Source of the DNA: Siphonodentalium dalli
Lineage: Eukaryota > Mollusca > Scaphopoda > Gadilida > Siphonodentaliidae
DNA length: 64,000 nucleotides
NCBI GenBank assembly: GCA_032622095.1
Contig: CP136067.1
Location: 45,303,549 to 45,367,548, forward strand
Reading direction: 5' to 3'
Made by a program: the position numbers and the translations under genes. Below are positions 57,501 to 64,000 of the stretch, piece by piece. Positions within the stretch are counted from its first letter, which is position 1. The number at the start of each line of letters is the position of its first letter. The notes below the pieces were generated by a model. It did not search any database. It was not told the DNA's origin and saw only the letters and a list, made by a program, of their open reading frames with translations.

Positions 57501-57715
57501 TTTAGGCCAATGCATTCTCTTATATATGTGAGGCGACCTATTTGTACCCCACCCCTTGAACCACACCAAACTCACACGTTTGGGTAATTCAATTTGCACC
57601 CCCTGCGTCTTTGATTTCCCTCAACTGTACCCTCACAGTCTACTAGACGGTAGCCTATACTCAATTATAACTGGATCAGTAGTCTTGTGGCCACTAGCCA
57701 TGCAACTGGTGGTTG

Positions 57716-57965
57716 GAAAGGATGGTTCGGCCAAGTATTATAATTTGTTTCGATCTGAACGTGAAAAGTACAAAATCCTAACATCTAGTAGTCTAACGCC
57801 AGGCAAATTCACAACCCGATTTGTTTTTCTTAAATTAATTAGCAGTTTTTGACTGGGCGCTGGGAAGGGCACAGGGCATAAGTGGCGGACGATGGTTCGG
57901 TCCGGTGTAAGAATATTTTGAAATCTGAACATCAAAATTTTACAATCCTAGCATCTAGACTGGCC
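57716..57965 (+). repeat. Diverged direct duplication, about 75 bp, 173 bp apart
   Basis: GATGGTTCGG, ATCTGAACRT and CAATCCTARCATCTAG-type words appear in the same order at 57720-57795 and 57892-57965. Confidence 0.6.
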
Positions 57966-58607
57966 TCAAGTTTTCCAATTCTGGGAAAATTCTAACCTGA
58001 CACCAACCCTAATGTTGGGAAAGTGTCAAATGATGGCCATTTCAGTCAATATTTTGCAATTGAAAGGAAAATATGCAAATGTTGGTCTAAAAACAACCAA
58101 GTCGTCACTAATAAATTGTTGGAAAATCAAACTACCAGAACAATTTCAACCTATTTTTGGTGTGAAATTTCCAGGAGGTTTGAATACAGTTGGGGGGCTA
58201 AGACCATCGCATAACCGCCCCTGTCGCCACGACACATCATGCCAAGAGCGTGGTTTTGCATTCACCGAAGACGAGAAATCGTCGATATTAGATTTTGTTG
58301 GAAAACATGGGTGGCACACGGGAAGGGGAAGAGAGATACAACCCCCACATGTCTGGTAAGGGTTAGCCCCTCCCCGTTGGGGAGATCTGCAATGGTCAGC
58401 CCGGTAGCTATATGTCCACCCGTCGGGGATATCCTGGTGCCACCCATGTTGGAAAGATATATATATGTTAAAGATACGGGCGGCGTTGGCGGTGGGTATG
58501 CTGTTAAAATATTCACCTCCGTCAAAAACCGCCATAAACAGAAAGAATAGTAAAATATAGACATAGCCCTATAAACATATAAATGTAATAATAAACTATG
58601 ATTTTAC
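57966..58607. other. Intron of the diverged gene, nothing recognised
   Basis: Open frames on both strands (58012-58564) overlap one another and contain no domain I recognise. A GAAAGATATATATATG word sits near 58450. Confidence 0.35.
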
Positions 58608-58733
58608 TGTCTCTGATCTTCTTGACTTGATCGGCCTTGAACTTTGCGCACTCAACCGGACAGTATTTTCTTGTTGCAGTATCGTAGCAATACTTCGGTT
58701 TCACCTTTTTGCTGCAAAACTCCGATTTACCAC
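58608..58733 (-). CDS. Diverged cysteine-rich peptide gene, exon A'
   Basis: On the minus strand the acceptor GCTCGTCTATTTATAG ends at 58734 and the exon closes at AGAGACA|GTAAAA (58608). It is 126 nt, 42 codons, phase 1 on both sides, as exon A of the units. The pattern CSKKVKPKYC, eight residues, CPVECAK preserves all four cysteines and several lysines of CAKRMKPRYC...CPKYCAK. The splice donor is weaker than in the units. The frame is open 14 codons further upstream to an ATG at 58776 (MRHVRLSVCARLF), so an unspliced start is possible, but that leader is too charged for a convincing signal peptide. Terminal exon B' lies 3.5 kb downstream on this strand. Confidence 0.7.
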
Positions 58734-58845
58734 CTATAAATAGACGAGCACATACACTTAAACGGACATGTCTCATTCGAACCTACAATTTTTTTTCTAC
58801 GTACTTTGGATCGACGGATACAATAGGTCGATAAATAAACGAACT

Positions 58846-58855
58846 ATTTATATAC
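58846..58855 (-). promoter_or_regulatory. Possible minus-strand TATA box upstream of exon A'
   Basis: TATATAAATA on the minus strand, about 110 nt before exon A'; a second ATATAAAG lies just upstream. If used, transcription would start close to exon A' and the ATG at 58776 would be first. On the plus strand a TATAAATA word also exists at 58736-58743. Confidence 0.25.
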
Positions 58856-58927
58856 CGGCTTTATATGCTCAGAAAAAACACTTGCCAAAGTCACAGCCAT
58901 TTTTCAGTCGTTTTCAATTTTTCGCCA

Positions 58928-59125
58928 GAAGTCAGATAAACGCTCTTTATTGATATCATATCAGGAATTGACTACCACGGAACGTTCTTTTCTGTTCCAT
59001 GTTGCGCAAATGGCTCTGTTGTGTTTGGTACCCAAACACCGTATTCACAGTTATATTTTGTCACTACTTCAATGCGTCTTTTTGGGTTACATAATGCTCA
59101 TAGATATTTATCGACCTATTTCGAT
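58928..59125 (+). repeat. Diverged repeat shared with 49228-49370
   Basis: Shares ACGCTCTTTATT, TTCTGTTCCATG and ATAGATATTTATCGACCT with the earlier copy. Nature unknown. Confidence 0.45.
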
Positions 59126-59427
59126 ACTGGGGGAAATTCAAAAGCGAATAATATTATGTGTAGTTTGGAGCCCAAACCGCCATGTGGCTATAAATTTATT
59201 TTACTCATCATTGAACTGTGACAGTTGACGTTGAAACCGGAAATATAAAAGAAAAGCATTACGACACACGACACAACAAGCCATGTATGCATGAGCCTAA
59301 ATAAACCTTGTACGTTGAAACCTTGATAAGTATTTTTAATGCACACATTCAATGACGGGTGACGTCAGAATGTGAACGGTAACATGTGTATAAAATACAT
59401 ATATAGCAAAGCTAACGACATGACAAA

Positions 59428-60703
59428 GCGTTGTTGCTTTTCAAGTTTAGGCGTGAATGACGTCATTCATTTTTACAATATCATGAAACAGAATTTCGAC
59501 GCGATGAAAAATGGCGCACAAAAATGGGTTAAAAATCACGTGACTTCCGCTCCGCTTTCGCATAGCATCATGGGAACAATAATATCCCAAAAAGAAATGG
59601 TGAAATCACAGAATCGGAAGTGGACCAACGGGATGGTTATGAAATTAACAACTTTAGTTTTTCTGAACAATTCCTATGTGATTTTGGCCTATAGATTAGT
59701 TTCATTTTGACCAATTTCGTTGGTTAGCTGAACGAAAACCAGCGAAGGCGTCATGACATGGTCCATGACGTCATTTACGTCATTTGGTGTTGTGGGCTAG
59801 AATCCAGACAAATTTGGTCTCCGCAGGAACACTGATTTCACATCACTATACTAGACTTGGTTGCATTTATAACCGTTTTCGCAAAAGATATATGCGAAAA
59901 TAACACAACGCACAGTTAAATAGCCAAGGATGTCCCCTTTCCAACAATGTATAGCACGACATCGTGCGTTGCGCCGATGTTTAGTTATGGCGTTTTGTAA
60001 TAACGATCCTGCCTTAGCCGCGTGAAATTTTCCTCCAGACAAATTGCTTAGCGAAAATCCCCCCTAATAGGCGGACAACAGATTCAATAAATTCCCGTCT
60101 CGCAAAGAATTGGCCGCACAGACATTTCAGCGGCATATCAATTCGTTCGAGATAAATGATTGAACCAATCTACCCTAACAAGGTGGAAGATTTCACGGTT
60201 TTATGTCGCGCGAATAGTATTGGCTGGCTGCCAGGTATTCAAACTCAACATCGGAACGCGGCTTTTTATTTGAAATCATTTGTGAGCAGTGGTGGCGGCG
60301 AGGAGGTCAAATTATATGTCCATCATAACATGGGTCGCCTTGGTTGGAGAAGCTGAAATTAAATCTCAACCAAATTTGTTGTCAAGTTGATGTGGGGGGC
60401 TTATATGACCTTGACCCTAAAACGACCTTGACCTCTGTTGAAAGACATCTCACTTAAAGGGCCATTTTGCTAGATATGTGTTGCGATGTACGCGCTTATG
60501 TCAATATTCAGAGGCCTCTTATAGCTATCATTGATAAATATACCGGTATCGAGGCTCCTACATACTTGAGTCTGTATCTGACGAACAGAAACATGGGAGT
60601 TCGATATCAATTTGAACTTGACCTCCATAGAGAATCTATTATATATTTGAGGAAAGTTTGTGGTCTGTGTGTGTGGGGGTGTGTGTGTGTGTTTCCGCGA
60701 TGG
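59428..60703 (+). mobile_element. Element Z, inverted relative to the copies in the units
   Basis: Homologous along its length to the reverse strand of 30865-32198. It contains TGACGTCA at 59458-59465 and 59766-59773, TCACGTGAC near 59537, and an open frame at 60156-60356 (MIEPIYPNK ... KLYVHHNM) matching that at 15174-15380 with several substitutions and no internal stop. It lacks the GC-rich terminal hairpin of unit 3. The right end passes into a TGTGTGTG tract and a T-like repeat, so Z and T may be parts of one larger element. Confidence 0.65.
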
Positions 60704-61370
60704 AATTGGAAACGGCTAACCGATTTTGACGAAACTTGGTACGGGTATGTAGTTTGACCCGAGGAGTAACATGCGCATATCCGTTTGCCCGTGCGGCGTG
60801 ACCTTGACCTTCAAATGACCTTGAACTCAAGGTCTCCGCTGAGCCGATTTCCACCGAATTTGGTATGTGGGGGTAGTTTCAGGCGCTGAGCAATTTCGTC
60901 ACACCGGATGCCCGTGCGGCGTGACCTTGACCTTTTAAATGACATTGAACCTGTATCTCGGTATCCGCTGGGCCGATTTCCACCATTTTTGGGGTGTTTC
61001 GTCCCACCGAGATGCCCGTCAGACGGGTACCCAGCTAACCTAATATATAGTTTGGGACTTTTGTCTGTTAGCTATGGACGGGAAAACTTCCGGACGGATT
61101 TCGACGAAACTTGATACCTAAGCGTACGTTTGTCCGGGAAGTGTTTTGGACGGGTCAAATTGTGATGCTTGATCTTCAAAATGGTCGATTCAAGATCAAA
61201 TCGGGTAATACTGGCGGATTTCGACGAAATTCGATAGCTATGGATACTTTTGTCCGGGCAGTGTTTTGGACGGCTCAACTCGTAACCCCGACCTGACATT
61301 GACATTCAAAATGGTCAATTCAAGGTCAAATCTGGTCAAATTTCGCATAACTAGATCCGACGAAGCACCG
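60704..61370 (+). repeat. Old, diverged T-family repeats
   Basis: GACGAAACTTGGTA, GATTTCCACCGAATTTGG and GTGACCTTGACCTT words recur at about 130-bp spacing in plus orientation, more diverged than any other T copy here. All open frames over it are repeat by-products. Confidence 0.75.
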
Positions 61371-62130
61371 CGTGTGGTTGCCCCTTTACGTGTCACGTAC
61401 GATCATATTAATCAACTGGATCGCGACAGCTCATTAATATCCATGCATGTTACCAAATAAAGCACTATTTACTAACTACATGTAGTTCGATTAACGAGCG
61501 ACAATACCCACATGTGACAATAGCAATGACCATTCGCTTAAACCTCCATCAAGCCGGTTCTGTTGGAGAGAACGGGAGCAAACTGCGCTACACGATTTCT
61601 CCTTTACAGGATTGATAATAAATTAAAAAGGTATATATATATTTAGATTGTGCGTGCGCAATTTACTACGATTTACAATAAAACTATAGTAAAACAGGGG
61701 GGGGGGGGGGGGTAGTAAAAAATTTGCAGGAAGGTATGCCGTTTTTTTGCATCTGGCATTTTCGGGGACCCACCACCCCCCAAACCTGCAAAAAAAATAT
61801 TGTTTTAGTCCCAATTTTTTTACACCCACCCCCTAAATTTCACTATAATTGGTCTAAAATCTCATAAAACTCTACTGATATCGCTCATGTGACTGGGATT
61901 GATCTGAGTTAGTTCAAATAACAGTTTAACCTGTTTCAGAAGCTGTTTTAATTGAAAAAAAAATGTTTTATAAATTGCTGATCATCTGTAAACCTACTGT
62001 AGGTCATTGTACAGAATACACAAAATTTCACAATTTCTAACTAATTCCTGATTAGTCTGTCAACCAGCCCATTATCTAACATATTCCATACCACTTATAT
62101 TAGTCTACTGGAGCAACTTACTTCTATTAT
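61371..62130. other. No gene; poly-G tract and GC-skewed low-complexity patch
   Basis: A run of 16 G lies at 61697-61712, followed by a patch rich in CCACCACCCCCC and oligo-T (61740-61840). Nothing else recognised. Confidence 0.6.
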
Positions 62131-62514
62131 ACTAAACTAGCTGGAACAGGCTCCCTTTGGGAGCCTATATTCAGCATCGGAGATACCTGTGACCCCCTTT
62201 GTGGGACTTCGCAAACATTTTGTTCTGAGACAGAGCCTTCATTTAGAGGCGGCCCCTTTGTGCGCTTCAAGCACATTTGGCCATTGAAACATTTTGATAA
62301 ATATATATATTGTTTTAATATATTTTTTTAAAGATTGAATTCCTTGCTCAATTAAACAAAACCAATTTTATAATTTTGTTTTTTAATTAAATTTTTTGAA
62401 AAACTAACACCATTAGAACATCCGCCAGGGTACCCAGAGTCACCACACCGAATTTGGTTGAACTCGGTTCAGGGGTCTGAGAGAAAAATCCGGACAGATC
62501 TTACTCGTTTATCT
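62131..62514 (+). repeat. Short-period repeat-like block before T
   Basis: Starts ACTAGCTGGAACAGGCTCCC with a small CTCCCTTTGGGAG hairpin and ends in an AGATCTTACTCGTTTATCTATTATATAT edge. Its layout resembles block S of unit 1 (4831 begins ACTAGCAGGGTAGCCCGCC). Probably another member of the same broad class; inferred. Confidence 0.45.
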
Positions 62515-63143
62515 ATTATATATTTTGAAAGATCTGTGTGTGTGTGTGTCTGTCTGTGTGTGTGTAATCGATGGACTCGAAAATGGCCCAGCCGATTTCG
62601 ATGAAACTTGGTATGTGGGGGTATTTTCGGCCGGGGACGAACATGGGCATATTAATTTGTCCGTGCGACGTGACATTGACCTTGAAATCGGGTCATTTCA
62701 AGGTCAAACGCCCGAATATCACGGGATTTCGACGAAACTTGGTATGTGGGGGTACTTTCTTATGGCGAGTCTCATAAGCATATTCATTTGCCCGTGCGAC
62801 GTGACCTTGAAATCGGGTAACTTCAAGGTCAAATCGCCAATTTTGATGGGATTTCGACGAAATTTGATACGTGGGGTTACTTTTGTCCACTGATTGTTTT
62901 GGACGGGTACAATCGTGACCCCGACCAGACCTTGACCTTCAAAATTATCAATTCAAGGTCAAATCGGGTAAAACCGGATGGATTTCGACGGGCACGTTTG
63001 TCGGGTACTTTTGTCCGGGCAGTGTTTTTGGACTGGTCAAATCGTGACCCCACTTGACCTTGACCTTCAAAATGGCCAATTCAAGGTCAAAGCCCGGACG
63101 AAGTCGGGTCACCTTCTAGTCTATTATATATTTTTGGAAGATC

Positions 63144-63174
<31 letters not shown>

Positions 63175-63735
63175 TCGCGATGAACTCGAAAACGGCCGAG
63201 CCGATTTCTATGAAACTTGGTATGTGGGGGTATTTTCGGCCGGGGGGTGGCATGGGCCTATTAATTTGTCCGTGTGATGTGACCTTGACCTTGAAATCGG
63301 GTTATTTCAAGGTCAAACGCCCGAATATCACGGGATTTCGATGAAACTTGGTATGTGGGGATACCTTCGGCCGGGGAGTCTAATAAGCATATTCATTTGC
63401 CCGTGCGACGTGACATTGACCTTGAAATCGGGTCAATTCAAGGTCAAATCGCCAATTTTGATGGGATTTCGACGAAATTTTATACATAGGTTACTTTTGT
63501 CCACTGAGTGTTTTGGACGGTCAAATCGTGACCCCGACCTGACCCTTAATTTCCAAATGATCAATTCAAGGTCAAATTGGGTAAAACCGGATGGATTTCG
63601 ATGGGCACGTTTGTCGGGTACTTTTGTCCGGGCAGTGTTTTTGGACTGGTCAAATCGTGACCCCACTTGATCTTGACCTTCAAAATGGACAATTCAAGGT
63701 CAAAGCCCGGACGAAGTCGGGTCACCTTCTAGTAT
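62515..63735 (+). repeat. T-family repeat pair, plus orientation
   Basis: Two monomers with heads at about 62515 and 63120, each starting ATTATATATTTTGGAAGATC, then (TG)n, then five ~130-bp subrepeats with GATTTCGACGAAACTTGGTA and TGACCTTGACCTTGAAATCG, ending GTCGGGTCACCTTCTAGT. This is the clearest view of the T unit and is inverted relative to those in the duplication. Confidence 0.9.
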
Positions 63736-63759
63736 ATATATATATATATATATATATAG
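63734..63759. repeat. (TA)n microsatellite at the T boundary
   Basis: About 13 TA dinucleotides directly at the end of the T block. The last 240 bases after it show nothing recognisable. Confidence 0.9.
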
Positions 63760-64000
63760 ATGACAAGTAGTCATTGATAGTCACATTATTTTTTGAGACA
63801 GTTGCTCGCTCTTTTTCAATGCACACCATGATCTTGGCATTAATTACATCAAGTCAAGTTTAATTATTTCAGTTTTCATTTCTCGAATCTACTTTCCGAA
63901 GGGTGTCGGAAGGAATTTGTTTCAACCCACTGCCCCATATGCAACATGCCATATAGCTCAATGTCATCTCTACTAAGGCCCATATGAGGTCACACTAACA

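Noticed and set aside
58522-58776. Unspliced 84-codon gene starting at ATG 58776
   Set aside because: The first dozen residues are charged and not leader-like, and the acceptor plus phase 1-1 homology with exon A fits a spliced exon better; kept only as an alternative.

Overview
The window looks like nuclear DNA of an animal, most likely a marine invertebrate. The evidence is GT-AG-type introns, a LINE 3' fragment, several families of non-autonomous DNA transposons (MITEs) and long hairpin elements. Repeats built on GACCTTGACCTT and AAGGGCCATAACTC words remind me of mollusc or other lophotrochozoan genomes; that is an inference from memory and is weak. No rRNA, tRNA, CRISPR, bacterial operon or viral gene was seen. 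Almost everything is repeat; most open frames come from repeats that happen to lack stops.

Positions 377-48150 are a tandem segmental duplication. Taking a shared junction as phase, units 1-5 begin at 861, 15606, 23835, 32395 and 40945; unit 5 ends inside a 60-bp satellite at 48150. Units 3, 4 and 5 are nearly identical and keep an 8550-bp step. Unit 1 is longer because its satellite has about 89 monomers (8, 3, 3 and 11 in units 2-5) and because it alone carries a LINE fragment (1931-2512) and a 1.2-kb repeat block (4831-6005). Each unit is the same nested series: long hairpin, half MITE (W), foldback (V), TTAA MITE (X1), gene exon B, GTCAAGGTCA-rich block (T) inside an intron, gene exon A, inverted-repeat element (U), a second TTAA MITE (X2) holding two further insertions, the 60-bp satellite, a third TTAA MITE (X3), and a 0.8-1.3-kb element (Z).

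The main coding signal is a small cysteine-rich gene on the minus strand, once per unit, which plain ORF calling hides. Exon A (120 nt, introns in phase 1 on both sides) encodes C-x8-C-x8-C-x3-C. About 2 kb downstream is terminal exon B, entered in phase 1, with eight cysteines (C-x11-C-x12-C-x3-C-x9-CC-x2-C-x3-C). A diverged paralogue with the same architecture lies at 58733-54845: exon A' (126 nt, phase 1-1) and exon B' (254 nt). All twelve cysteines match between paralogues. I read this as a tandemly amplified family of secreted disulfide-rich peptides, loosely ShKT/PLAC-like. Units 3-5 look intact in exons A and B; units 1-2 have a stop in exon A. No signal-peptide first exon was found.

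From 48151 to 64000 the sequence is mostly unduplicated. It holds a hAT-like tandem-palindrome MITE (48401-48654), two near-perfect 156-160-bp hairpins (51422-51577, 53378-53537), a possible small secreted-peptide ORF with a TATA box (52605-52787), two W MITEs, the diverged gene, an inverted Z element (59428-60703) and T-family repeats (60704-61370, 62515-63735).
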